DNA of 35,723 nt from Corinectria fuckeliana (lineage: Eukaryota > Ascomycota > Sordariomycetes > Hypocreales > Nectriaceae). A model generated the notes under the pieces. That model ran no database searches and was not told the origin of the DNA. It saw nothing but the letters and a program-made list of their open reading frames with translations. The stretch lies in NCBI GenBank assembly GCA_019137255.1, contig WPDH01000029.1, positions 2,820 to 38,542 of the forward strand, written 5' to 3'. Position numbers and translations under genes: made by a program. This document shows, piece after piece, positions 1 to 10,602 of this stretch. How positions within the stretch are numbered: position 1 is the stretch's first letter; each line of letters opens with the position of its first letter.

Positions 1-1603
1 TAAAGCTTATATTTACTATTTTAGTAATTATAAAAATAAGTAGGTTATTATATACTTTAAGAAATCTTATAAAGATTTTATCCTCTTTTAGAGCCTTTTA
101 TAACTTAATTTAGTATAAAACTTTTTAGACCTCTTTAGGGTTTATTATTAGGCATATATAGCCTAACTTAAGTTTAAGTATCTTAAAGGGTAAAAAAGAG
201 AGAAGATTAAAATTATCTACTTAAGATTTAAGAAAGAATTTTCTTATTAAGATCTTAGCTTTATTTATATAAAGTGTTACTAGTTTAGGTTAGTCTTAGC
301 AAATAAGAGGTAAAAGCTATAAAGAAGTTATAATAGTTTTACTATATAGTTTAGCTTATCTTTTTATATTTTAGAATTATATTATATTATACTATAAGAG
401 CTTAATTAGAAGTTTCTTTTAAAAGGTATATTATATATTCTATATATACTAATCTTATACTATATATACCTTAAAGTATATATACTAGTCTGTTAAGTAG
501 CTAGTTTATTAAGCTATATAGTATACTTACTTAAGTTTAAAAGTTATTTTAACTATTTTACTATTTTACTAAGAGTTATAGTAAGATTTAAGGTTTTTTT
601 ACTTTAAGATTATATATTTTATAATTATAATAAGTTACTTAAGAAGCTATTTAACTTTTATATTTAAGGCTTTTAAGATAGTTATTATACTACTAGATAT
701 ATAATAAAAATAAACTACTATCTTATTAGCTGCTTTTTACTAGTAGGTTTTCTTCTAGTTAAATCTAAAGTCTAGCTTAAAAGCTATTTCTTTATAAGTA
801 TTTATAATATAAATATACTAAGAGATATAATTAGACTCTTTTAAGTTATAGTTAGTTTTTATATAAGAGGTATTAATAGTTTTAGTAGCTTAAGTAAGGT
901 CTAAAATGCTATTTTAGTAGCTTTAAGCTAACCTAATAACTATTCTATAAGAAGTAAGAAAGCTAATATAAAGTTATAACACCTTCTCTATAAGACTATT
1001 ACTATCTTAGTTTAAGTAGCTATAATAGTTTTAAAACAGATAGTAAAAGTTAAAGTTACTTATAAGAAGTATATAATTATTTAGAGTAGTACTAGTAAAA
1101 GCTTATAATATAAGTAAGTTACTTTTACTATTTAAAGGATTATATAAGATAATAATTTAATATTAGGTTTTTATAAAAGTAATACTAACCTAGTCTTCTT
1201 TTACTTATAATATTTATAACTTAGGCTTATACTATTTATTTATATAGACTATTATATACTTATTATAGTAGATTATATAGTAGTTATAATATCTTAAGCA
1301 GGCTAGAGCTCTTATCTTAAGGTTCTTATTTAGCTTAAAAAGTATAATTATATTATATTTACTATAAGCTTATAGTATAATATAAGTTAGGGTAGCTTAA
1401 TAATTAGTATTCTAATATAATACTAGTATTAATTAGTAGTCTAAGAGGGGGATAATAATAGTAATAAGACTAAGATAATTATTAAAAGAGGGGATAATAT
1501 ATAAGCAGCTTAGGCTTATATTAGGGCTAGGCTAGTAAATACTATATATAATCTGTTTATTAAGCTAAAAGGCCTTTTAGGTTTTCTTAATAAGAATATA
1601 AAG

Positions 1604-1743
1604 GTACAGCTTACTAAAAGCTTTCTTATAATCTGTTATATAGTATAATTAAGTAATATAGCTTACTTAAATTATTTAATCTTTTTAGCCTTATAGTTAG
1701 AACTTTTTATTAAAGGTTAGGTATACTATTTTAACTCTTATAA
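1604..1743 (+). repeat. 140-bp direct repeat, copy A
   Basis: It aligns without gaps to 2107-2246, and the differences I see are transitions. The two copies are 503 bp apart start to start, so they could be the terminal repeats of a very small LTR-type element (about 640 bp, TRIM-like). The outer ends read TA...TA, which RIP would make from TG...CA. Just inside copy A, 1761-1809 has complementary ends (AGGTTTA with TAAACCT) and a T-arm-like stretch, hinting at a tRNA-derived or primer-binding segment. That part is weak. Confidence 0.6.
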
Positions 1744-2106
1744 TTATTTAAGTATATATTAGGTTTAGTACTATATAAAAGGTTATAAGTTTAAATCCCT
1801 ACTAAACCTTATAACTATAATAAGTGCTAAGCTTATAAGAATAAATATATATAGTTACCTACTATAACTAAAGCCTTAAGAGTTAATAGTAGTAGTTATC
1901 TTAAGCCTAAAAGCTAAGCTACTCTTTAATATATATATATATATATAAGTGTGATAAGATTACTATATTTCTAACCTTATAAGAGCTAACTTTTTATAAC
2001 AGTATAAAAAAGGCTGCTTACACCTAAAGTAAAAAAGGCTATACTATACTTACTAATAAGCTAATAGCCTAAAATGTGCTATTAAGAGGAGGGGATAATT
2101 ATAAGA

Positions 2107-2246
2107 GTATAGCTTGCTAAAAGCTCTCTTATAATCTGTTATATAGTATAATTAAGTAACACAGCTTACTTAAATTATTTAATCTTTTTAGCCTTACAGC
2201 TAGGACTTTCTATTAAAAGTTAAGTATACTATTTTAACTCTTATAA
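2107..2246 (+). repeat. 140-bp direct repeat, copy B
   Basis: This is the partner of 1604-1743 in the same orientation. It keeps several CA/TG or C residues that are TA or T in copy A, so the copies were mutated independently. The base run before copy A (AAAGG) and after copy B (AAAAA) could be a 5-bp target duplication altered by G-to-A change, but runs of A are too common here for this to count for much. Confidence 0.6.
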
Positions 2247-3956
2247 AAAACTAAATAAGCTAGGCTAATAGTAAGAGTAGTAAGAGTAAGAGCCCCTAAG
2301 TTAGAGGTTTAGTTACTATATATTCTTAAAAGTAAAAAGGTTTATCTAAGTATTCTTTCTTAGCTTAGGCTTAGTATAAGGCTATAATAAGATAGTTATA
2401 GCTTTAAGCTAGGTGTTTACTCTTATAAAAGATATAGTTTAGAGGGATTTTTTTATATTTAGTTAGGTATTCTTTTTTATTAGTATATATAGTATCTTTA
2501 TAATATCTATAAGTTAAAGCTAATTTATAGTTTTAGGCTAAGTATTTAAACTTAAAGCAGTTATAGTATTAAGTAGGTTAAAGCTTCTTATTAAAAGGCT
2601 TATAGTTATATAGTTATATATTAAGTAGTAGGCTATTATTATATAAGTAGTTAGTCTTTTTAATAAAGCTAATATATAAGATAAGGTTTATTTTTACTTT
2701 AAGACTAAGTTAGCTAGTTTTTTACTTTTTAACTTAAAGGATTTTTAGTTAATTAGATTTATTAATTTTTTTAATAAGCTTATTAGTATTATTTAAGATA
2801 GATATAAGTTAGATTCTCTTTACTATTATTATAAATATTAGAAGAGAGAGAGCTATACTATTACTAAAAGCTTTAATAACCTAATCTTTAGTATAAACAG
2901 CTTATATCTTATCTACTATATAAAATATAAGAATAGTATTACCACTTAGTAGCTTTCTTACTATAATAACACTAGAGTTATTATAAGCCTAGTTTACTAT
3001 CTTAATAGTATCTTTTAGGGTTTAGCTGTTAATATTAGAAGGTGTATTTCTTATTTAGATTATAACTTTATATTTAATATAGCTTTAGGTTATTTACTTT
3101 ATGTTTTCTTAGTTTAGAGGTATTAGGTTTTATACTATAATTAATATATAAGAGGGTTAGCCTTTCTTATAATCTAAGAGTATAGTAAAAGCTATATTAA
3201 TAATAAAAGTAAGAGCTATAATAATATTTATAGTGATTTAGTTCTTAAGAGCTATTTTATAGTTATATATTATATTCTTCTTATATAAGATATAAGCTTA
3301 CACTTTATATATAGATATATAAGTTTAGATAATATACTAAACTTATTTAAGAGATATAATAAGAATGATTTTAGTAATAGTATTATATGCTTTATTTTCT
3401 AGGTTATCTACTAGTGTTTTACTTAGTTTTATAGTAGGTTTATTATTTTTACTTAGTATATACTAGCTAATTTCTATAAGAGAGTTATATTAACTTTAGT
3501 TAAGTTTATACACCTCTAAATTAATAGCTATTAGAAGCATATTAGTATTATTACTATAGTCTTAATATGTTATTATTCTTAAAGTAATATATATATAAGA
3601 ATTTAGATTTTAGTGTTAAAATATATTTTAGAGGCAGATTAAGAGCTATAGTAAGCAGAAACTAGGTAAGTAAGAAAAATATTAATTAGCTTAAATACAG
3701 TTAGAAAATAAATATATTAATAAATCTTAAAAAGAATATATATTAGTAATATATTTAAGACTTAAAGCTAATATAAGCTTAATAAAAAGCCTAAAAGAAA
3801 GCTACTTATAAAGGTGTTAAAAAGAGAAGAAAGAAAGAAAGATATTATAGTCTAAAAGAAGAGATTAAATAATAAATAATAAAAATTTATATAGCTGTTA
3901 ACAGCTGCTAATAGCTATTAAGTATTAGGCTTATACTAGCTTTTAGCTACTAATAA

Positions 3957-4416
3957 CTATACTACTAGCTAACTTACTAACAGCTAGTTTTACCTACTTA
4001 AAATCCACTTAAAATCTTAAGCTTTTAGCTATAACTGTAAAGTAACTTAAAAACACTTAGCTAGTATAATCCTAATACTTAACTGTTTTACTCTTATAGT
4101 AAATTAGGTGCTTAATATTTAGTTAACTATTTCTCTTTTTTTTACCTTCTTTTTTTCTTTTTCTCTTTTTTTTTTCTTTTTCTTTTTTCTCTTTCCCTCT
4201 TTTTAATTTTTTCCTAGCTCTCTAGGAAATAAGATAACTTTAGTCTTAATAAAAGAACTATTTACTTATATATAGTAATAGTATAAAAGGCCTAACTTAG
4301 GTCTGTTATATAAAAAATATAAGTTTTTATCTAATTTTATAGTTTTTCTTATATTTATATAAAATAAAAGTACTATCTACCTTTTAGGTTTATAAAGTAT
4401 AAATAAATAAATAATA
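3957..4416 (+). mobile_element. Short non-LTR retroposon (SINE-like or truncated LINE), copy 1
   Basis: This copy aligns over most of its length with 20096-20543 in the same orientation. Both share an internal pyrimidine-rich tract (4130-4215 here), the segment around TTTTTCCTAG and AGGAAATAAGATAAC, and a terminal run of AAAT units. A simple A-rich tail at one end is typical of SINEs and LINE 3' ends. The 9-mer TACTAATAA occurs just before (3948-3956) and just after (4417-4425) and may be the target duplication, though it is short and low in complexity. This copy is more heavily RIP-mutated than copy 2. Confidence 0.6.
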
Positions 4417-4425
4417 TACTAATAA

Positions 4426-6540
4426 GCTTAGTTTATAAGCTAAAGCTTATATCTAAAAAGTATAAAATAATTTCTAAATAAGAGACTTAATTACTAGCAG
4501 TTTAAATATTAAATATTAAGAAAAAAGTTTTAAAAGATAATATATTAGCTGTTAGTAATAAGTTTAAACTAAATAAAAAGGTATTAAAATAATCTAATAA
4601 GATTACTTTAAATTTCTCTCTATTAATAGTAAGCCTAGCACTTTAAAAGTTAGTTATTTAATAAGTTAAAATAGATAAAATATAACTTACTTATTATAAT
4701 AGTTTAAAAGCTCTTAAAAAGACTTAGAAGAAGCTACTTTAAATGCTAGATTATTTTTAATAATAAAACTAAGCATTTTAAAATAAGCTCCTTCTTTAGT
4801 AAAAAAGTTAAAAGCTAAAGATCTACTATTTTTATACCTAATAGCAAAAAAAGTTTAATTGTTAGGTTATAAAGTATCTCTTTCTAGTTATATTATTAAT
4901 ATTTAATAGAATAAAAAGAGAATAAATAACTTACTTCTTTTCTTAAAGGATTCTAGGTTTTTACTAGTAGTAATAGTCTTATACTTTGCCTTATAATACT
5001 AAGTAAAATTAGAAGATTTAAACCTTTTAATCTTTTCTATTTTTTATAAAGGCAACTATAAGTAAGTTAATAAAAATAAAAATATAGAGAAAAAGGGAAA
5101 ATATTAGAGTATAAAAGGAAATTTACCTTGTATAAGAAACTAAGTATTCTAGCTCTTTTCTAGCCTTTTTAGCAAGTTTAACTCTTATAAAAAGGCCTTC
5201 TAAAAAGATATAACCTTTATTTCTTTTACTATCTTTTTTAGAAGAATCTTTTTTAGTAGAATTAGATTCTTCTTTTAAAATAAAAGAGGAAGAAAGCTTA
5301 TAATTAGGTAAGCTAAAAGAAGAAAAACCTAAAGCTTTTATAGTACTAAAGATATTAGTTTTAGGTTTAGAGACTAAAAACTTAATATTAGGAGTCTTAA
5401 AATAGCTAGAAGTAATACTTAAAAAAGCAGAAAAAAGTAAGAATATAACAGTAAAAAAGTAGGATTTTTTAGTTAGCTAGTTAATAAAAGAAGCTAATAT
5501 AAAAATAAAAGTTATTAAATTTAAAAATTATTTTCCTTTCTATATATAAAATCTAAAAAACATCTTAGGCCTATTAAAATCTGCTAAGGTTTACTATAGT
5601 CTACTAAAATCTATTTAAATCTTTAAACTCTAGCTTAAATCTACTAAATCCAGCTTAAATCTACTAAATCCGCTTAAATCCGCTTAAATCTATTAAATCT
5701 ATATAAATCTAGTGATTTATAATAATCTAGACTGATTTATAATAATTTATAATAATTTATAATAATTTATAATAATTTATAACTATTTATAGCTTTTTAT
5801 CTTATTTTTAGCTTAGTAAGATAAAATAAAATCTAAAAATAAAATCTATACTTTAATATAAGATTTAAAAAAAAAAAAGTATAAGTACTAGTCTTAATCT
5901 AGTTAGATTATAATACTAAGCTTAAATAAGATATAATTTATATTAATTCCTATTAATAAGATTTATTACTATAAATATTTATAAAATATAATAAAAATAG
6001 CTATTATATTAAAGAATATTTAGAGTATTATATTTAATTTTTAACTATTTATTTAACTCTTAGTTAAGTATATTAAGTTTATATTCTTATATTATTCTTA
6101 TAATATTTATTTATCTATCTAATAAATAATACTAAACTATTATATTATTCTTATAATATAAACTATTTAAATATAATTATTATATATTTATTACTAACTA
6201 GCTAGTTAGTAGTTAGTTAGTAGTTAGTTAGTAGTTAGTTAGTAGTTAGTTAGTAGTTAGTTAGTAGTTAGTAGTTTAGTTAGTTAGGAAATTTTTTTAA
6301 CTAGCTTACTTTTTAGTTAGTTAAATTATATTATAATTAGTTAGTAGTTAGTTAGTTAGTTAAGATTTTTTCTATTAGTTAGTTAGTTAGTTACTAAATT
6401 AACTAGTAGTTAGTTAGTTAGTAGTTTAAAAATTAACTAGCTTATTTTAACTAGTAGTTAATTAAATAGTAGTAATTTAAACTAGCTTACTAACTAGCTT
6501 ACTAACTAGCTTACTAACTAGCTTACTAGTTACTAATTTA
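4426..6540. repeat. RIP-decayed block with small tandem repeats
   Basis: No gene can be read here. Small tandem repeats stand out: a roughly 20-bp unit containing TAAATCTACTAAATCC (about 5635-5710), a 10-bp unit AATTTATAAT (5734-5783), an 11-bp unit TTAGTAGTTAG repeated about six times (6203-6275), and a 12-bp unit CTAGCTTACTAA repeated about four times (6482-6530). From about 6540 to 6820 the composition shifts gradually towards normal and CA/TG dinucleotides reappear, marking the edge of RIP. Confidence 0.65.
6203..6275 (+). repeat. 11-bp tandem repeat, TTAGTAGTTAG
   Basis: Around six head-to-tail copies of TTAGTAGTTAG are seen, followed by looser TTAG-rich sequence to about 6440. It superficially recalls a telomere repeat but lacks the G-triplets of TTAGGG. 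It is best read as a microsatellite-like array in RIP-altered DNA. Confidence 0.75.
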
Positions 6541-6820
6541 CAACTCTAGTTTACTAGCCCTAAGAGATATATATACCTTAGAGGATATATTAGTATTAAT
6601 ATATATTATTAGTAAGTGTAACAAATCAGTAAGTGTAATAAAAATCTCTTAAACTCTTATGCTTTTATATAATTATTTATTTCTTAACTATAAACTATAT
6701 CACAGTTTAATAACAAGTTAAATATTCTTCTTACTTTTCTAGTAGGCAATTACAGCTTAGGTCTTTAACACCACAACTAGAAATTTCTATATTTTATCAG
6801 TTAATTAGGTATTTAAGAGC

Positions 6821-8408
6821 ATGTTAAATACAGATATAAAGATTTATTATTATTTAATTTATATTGTTATTACAGTTTACTTTACAAGTTGGCAATATAG
6901 ACGACTAGTCCTAAGCTTAAAACTTGCAGCCAGAACCTATTTACTCTTCCAGCTGAAAGAAGTAGCTGGCAGAGGTATTAGAGATTATAGAAACGATTTA
7001 TAGCCTTTGTTATTTAAGGCTATTAAATGCCCACCTGGATCCGGGAATCCGAAACCAAAATAAGGCTTAATAAGAAGCATTTAAGACAACTGCAGAATAT
7101 CTGGGAGCATCAGGTATGGGCTCTAATCAACGTCTCTAGAGGATTGTGGCCGAGTAAAACTAGCTATGCGAAGAGCCAAATACCGCTTAATTCTTCAGCT
7201 GGTATAGAGACCGGCTTTCGCCTGTAAACAGAGAACTCTAAGGCTGTGGACTAGAGCAACGCTCAACTAAGCAGTATTAAAGACGACTCTGAAAGCGACG
7301 AGGATAAATTTAAGGACTTTAAAGACAAAGAACTCAAAGATGACCAAGAAATCAGCGATGACTCTTGCTACACAAGTGAATTGGGGGAGGATTGCCGAGA
7401 AGTTCATCTGAGCCCTGATCTCAAAGCTAGCAGCGAATCCACCAGAGCTACATTTGAGGGGTTTCTCAAGCTGCTCTTCCAGTTCAGCCTCACACTAAGC
7501 ACGGAACCATTCTTCGATGGCCAACCCAGCTCTACCATGCTTATGTACTTCAGCGGTGTACTCGGTTTCTCGCCTGATAGTCGCTAATTCCTATTAGCTC
7601 GGCTATACTGCCCACAGCTATCGGGTCTTATCTATCTCCAGCGTTTGCTTCTTCTAGAGCGTGTATTGCCTCTTACCCATACCTTACCCTTGGAATCCAG
7701 CAACGACCACACACACAACAGCTTGAACAACTGAACGATATTCGTGGAAAGTATATGGTGATGGGTTCGCAGACACCGCTTGCAGAGTTGCTAAGCCTCC
7801 GAGATTTAGGCCGTGCTATTGCGCGGACCTAGCCACCCTTCTTTCTCCTGAGCTGGAGTGACGATGGGGAGTCGGTCTCTATTGGGGACACCTCTAGCTT
7901 GACGATGGAAGCATTTCGCCAATTGCCAGATCATTTTACTACTCGGCGGAAGAATTAACTGCGAAGCTGATGTTTGGGCTCGAACCTGATGTTGACTTAG
8001 CGAGTTAAAGATGATATGAGGAACCTGCAAGCTGGATACTCCTTTATTAACCATCCCGATAATAGCCTCAACACTGCTTACCGGGATCTCGTTGTGCGGG
8101 CATGTACCTCCCGTACTAAGGGGTTGTCTAGACACGGTGAATGGAGCTTTAACGCTGTCAACTTATACCTTAAGGAGACAGTAGCTCTTGAAGAGGTGCT
8201 TCTGGGCGGGTTGTATACAGCATGTGGTCAGGTCCTGCGGGCACGCGACCTACTCAGCCTAGAGAGTGAGAACAGTCCCTACAGATGCTGTAACCTCAGA
8301 ACTCTAGTAGTGTCACATCTATCTGCTGTTGAGACCGCTATTGAGGTGTATTTGCTTTTTCCTGCTTTTTATACAGAACTCAAATGCTCGCTGATACCGG
8401 TCTTCTAG
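6821..8408 (+). pseudogene. Broken N-terminal half of a fungal helicase-like (telomere-linked RecQ-type) gene
   Basis: Successive frames can be stitched on the plus strand: 6821-7003, then 7027-7715 in one frame with stops at 7225-7227 and 7585-7587, then 7716-7955, then 7952-8010, then 8004-8408. Recognisable segments in order are WQYRRLVLSLKLAAR, an acidic linker near 7280-7380, PFFDGQPSSTMLMYFSGVLG, LSGLIYLQRLLLLE, KYMVMGSQTPLAELLSLRDL, FLLSWSDDGESVS, GYSFINHPDN and LYTACGQVLRARDLLSLE. From memory, this order matches the long N-terminal region of the large fungal helicases common near telomeres and in accessory DNA; that is recognition, not an alignment. Several stops look like C-to-T or G-to-A changes (mild RIP) and there are at least three frameshifts. 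The helicase core is absent: similarity stops at about 8408, where a GGATCC repeat cluster begins. Confidence 0.6.
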
Positions 8409-8481
8409 GATCCGGTCTCAAAGACCCGGATCCCTAGCAATCCCGTCTTAATGACCCGGATCCCTCGGATCCGGTCTGATG
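8408..8481. repeat. Cluster of four inverted GGATCCGGGTC-like units
   Basis: GGATCC occurs at 8408, 8428, 8458 and 8467, each flanked by GGTC or GACC. The first pair forms a near-perfect hairpin (GGATCCGGTCT, then AGACCCGGATCC) and the second pair is again inverted. The cluster sits exactly where the helicase-like pseudogene ends, so it may mark an insertion or rearrangement junction. Confidence 0.7.
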
Positions 8482-8719
8482 ACCGTCACTTTCTCTGTCT
8501 TAAGGACCTTATCGCAGCCCCTAGGATAACAAGGGCATCTTTGTATATAGGAGCTGCTACGAGCCCTCTGCTAGATAGAAATCAAGAGCTTCTATTCATA
8601 TCACAATGCACCCTTCCTATCAGATGCGACAGACCAATTACAGGTGTATCAATTACGAACGCGCCTGGTACAGATGCGACAAAGGCAGGCTCCCGCCTCT
8701 TTCCTTGCTACGCAAAGCA

Positions 8720-9207
8720 ATGGCCGATAAATATATTCGACATCCCTACGACGGCTGGGAAGTCAGAGTCGCGCTAGGCCTTTTCGCAAAATGCTTTGGC
8801 GTAAGAGCACCCGTGGACTGGATTGCTAATCAGCTATTCGAAGACCTTGTCACAACGCCGTGGGTGGATCGCGACGGAGTCCCTCACTTTGGAAGCGTTT
8901 CGTACCTGGATGCGACAACAGAAGACCTTGGTTTCGGGTTTTTCCCACAAGTTCAAGACGGGATACACGCGGCTCTGATCGAATGGTGGCTGCTGGACGC
9001 AGACTTTGTCCTGGCCCTGACGCACACGACGAATGGCGGGAGCTGCAGCTGGGCCTCATGATTGATAGATGGATTGACTTCTACGAAAACTGGTGTGGCC
9101 ATGGGCATGGCACTGTCGGCTATAAGACCGCCAAAGCTAACCTCGAGCATATAGAGGAGGGATTGCATGCAGACATTGAGAAGTCAGCTGTTGAGATTGG
9201 CCTGTAA
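8720..9207 (+). pseudogene. Unrecognised small protein gene with one frameshift
   Basis: The frame starting at ATG 8720 (context GCAATGG) reads MADKYIRHPYDGWEVR and is open past 9010. It then continues in the next frame as DAHDEWRELQLGLMIDRW to a stop at 9205-9207. The switch lies near 9010-9020 (GCCCTGACGCACACG) and fits loss of one base. The reconstructed product is about 162 residues, acidic and tryptophan-rich, with an amphipathic charged C-terminus and no signal peptide or membrane segment. I do not recognise the family. Codon usage is normal and RIP is not obvious, so decay is recent. An open frame extends upstream to 8606, but the 8720 methionine is a better start because the upstream part reads poorly. 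A sequencing error could also explain the shift. Confidence 0.5.
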
Positions 9208-9430
9208 ATAACCTTGCCAGAAACGATCTGATATATATACTGACTTTATTCCCTGCCTTGCCCCTATTCGAGTCTAGTTCGCCAACTGTATCAGCATGCC
9301 GCCAGCAATTTAATTGCTTGTCAGTCAAAGGAAAAAGTAGATCAGTTGTGGGAGCAGATGGAAGCCAACGAAAAGCAAGTGAATTGAAAGGCCAGCCCCG
9401 CAAACTTCCCTCTGGTCTTCCAGTCCCATC
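9208..9430. other. Intergenic, normal composition
   Basis: Between the frameshifted gene and the minus-strand gene I see short open stretches on both strands, none with convincing protein character. It is presumably the shared 3' region of the two convergent genes. Confidence 0.5.
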
Positions 9431-9894
9431 TCAGTTAATAGGGTCCATATAGCCTTGCAACATGGTGACCGCGCTCTCCTCCACTTTTCCCTTATTGACC
9501 AGGCACCATAACACCCTAATCGCCCAGCCCTGACAATTCTCTGTCACTGCAGCCCGATTTGCAGCACTTGGTGCCGGCTCTGCCCGGGCTATTTGGTCGA
9601 CCCTGGCAAACTGGGAATCGCTGAGGTTTGCGTTCAGAACCTGGTGCCAAGCAAAGGATGCAGAGTTCAAGATGTCGTTATTTGGAGAGTGTTGGTGGCG
9701 CATATGCTCGGTGTCGCCTTTGACTTGCCGGACCTGGCCCTTTCCTGTTCCAGTAGAGTCGGGTCGGTGAGAGAACCAAGACCAGTGTTTAGGCTCGTTT
9801 TGAGCACTACGACGGACAGATACAGCTGAATCCCGTAAATAAGTATTCTACAGACATCAGCCGCCACCATGACGGTCAAATCGGGAAACACCAA
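9431..9894 (-). pseudogene. Small fungal protein of unknown function, minus strand, probably frameshifted
   Basis: The minus-strand frame ending with MDPIN and TGA at 9433-9431 is open upstream to about 9850, well beyond its first ATG at 9703. It includes KHWSWFSHRPDSTGTGKG, QVKGDTEHM, ILNSASFAWHQVL, ARAEPAPSAANRAAVTENCQ and NCQGWAIRVLWCLVNKGKV. The NCQ-x-W-(5-6)-L-x(4-5)-G pattern followed by a short C-terminal tail is, in my recollection, common to a large set of small fungal proteins of unknown function. The N-terminus (ATG at 9894 or 9870, VCRILIYGIQLY) lies in another frame, so either a frameshift lies near 9805-9815 or a small intron was missed. Family and intactness are both uncertain. 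Confidence 0.45.
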
Positions 9895-10119
9895 TGCTTA
9901 ATTGGCCTCTTCCTCTTCTTCCTCTTTCTCCTCGTCTGGGCAAAAACGTTAGATCGCGTGGCGCTGGAATTGCAGGGGACGAGAACGGCCAATATCGACG
10001 GTCAGGCAGTTCCGAGTATGTGCGATCTCTATAGATCGCGTGGTAGTTAAATTGAAGGTTTGTAGCAGGCAAGTATGCCATATAAATATTGACGCTGGAT
10101 ATAAGATGGTCATGTGAGT
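9895..10119. other. Intergenic, possible upstream region of the minus-strand gene
   Basis: This contains a CT-rich tract (CTCTTCCTCTTCTTCCTCTT, 9907-9926) and a 12-bp direct repeat TAGATCGCGTGG at 9950-9961 and 10032-10043. The second copy forms a small hairpin with GCGATCT just before it. No convincing gene is seen. Confidence 0.4.
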
Positions 10120-10191
10120 TACTGATTACTGATTAATTGATTAGAAGCTTACTAATACTGATATAATATCAGTATTAATCAGTAATCAGTA
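10120..10191. repeat. 72-bp nested palindrome (cruciform-capable)
   Basis: The outer arms are a perfect 18-bp inverted repeat (TACTGATTACTGATTAAT at 10120-10137; complement at 10174-10191). Nested near its right side is a second perfect palindrome with 11-bp arms around one base (AATACTGATAT, A, ATATCAGTATT; 10154-10176), overlapping the outer right arm by three bases. The motif ACTGATTA recurs. It could be a foldback or MITE-like insertion, but I see no clear target duplication. Confidence 0.75.
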
Positions 10192-10222
10192 CTGCTTGAT
10201 AACTGACTGCTTGTTAAGAAGT

Positions 10223-10453
10223 CTACGCGGCAGCCTCCAGGTGTAACATCATCGCGGATTCTGTGGGAAATAGGCGTTCGCATCCAGGGTACTCAGTGTT
10301 TTTCTCAGCATACATGGGTTAATGCTAGTAAAGCCGATGTTAGATACTGCCAACTCCAGGATATAGTATGGTGAAACAAACGCTGTTTAACTGTCCGTCA
10401 AGCTCATCCTCTGTCGGTAAATCTGGTGGGGGAAGAGCACATATAGTAAACAT
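10223..10453 (-). pseudogene. Possible decayed coding remnant, zinc-finger-like
   Basis: On the minus strand, 10453-10340 encodes 37 residues (MFTICALPPPDLPTEDEL...). About 20 bp further, another frame reads EYPGCERLFPTESAMMLHLE (within 10319-10223), which has the spacing feel of a degenerate C2H2 finger. The frames do not join and a second cysteine is missing. The remnant lies 60 bp from the MULE insertion site. This is only a possibility. Confidence 0.2.
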
Positions 10454-10504
10454 TGTGGTTTTGAGAGTCCCGGATATGCTGCTGCTTGGCTGAATAAGAA
10501 CCGA

Positions 10505-10513
10505 ATGATTTTA
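10505..10513. repeat. 9-bp target site duplication, left
   Basis: ATGATTTTA here is repeated exactly at 14418-14426, directly outside the two terminal inverted repeats. A 9-bp duplication is typical of Mutator-like elements. Confidence 0.85.
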
Positions 10514-10602
10514 GGCGACTTATAGGTGCACAGCCGGCTGTGCGTTTAATATCACGTGATTAGCCGCACAGCCGGCTGTGCGAATAAGATCTGTTATATA
10601 AG
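10514..10602 (+). repeat. MULE left terminal inverted repeat (89 bp)
   Basis: It contains two copies of the perfect 16-bp palindrome GCACAGCCGGCTGTGC (10528-10543 and 10566-10581) with the palindrome ATCACGTGAT between them (10551-10560). The repeated palindromes are plausible transposase-binding sites. Unlike the interior, the repeat is rich in intact CA and TG dinucleotides. Confidence 0.85.

Larger units (their letters stand above)
1..3956. repeat. RIP-decayed A/T-rich repeat block, left part
   Basis: This stretch is almost all A and T, with TA, TTA and CTA steps everywhere and very few CA or TG dinucleotides. That is the expected product of C-to-T change at CpA on both strands, i.e. repeat-induced point mutation of ascomycetes. 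I see no intact gene. The original repeat type could not be recognised; an LTR retrotransposon is possible but no RT or integrase motif survives by eye. A 140-bp direct duplication lies inside (1604-1743 and 2107-2246). Most differences between its copies are C/T or G/A transitions, which supports RIP rather than ordinary divergence. Confidence 0.75.

Noticed and set aside
1761..1809. tRNA gene
   Set aside because: It is only 49 bp, with no D arm or anticodon arm and a poorly paired T arm; kept only as a tRNA-like hint.
6203..6440. TTAG-rich repeats as an internal telomere tract
   Set aside because: The unit is 11 bp (TTAGTAGTTAG) with no TTAGGG or a regular RIP derivative of it.
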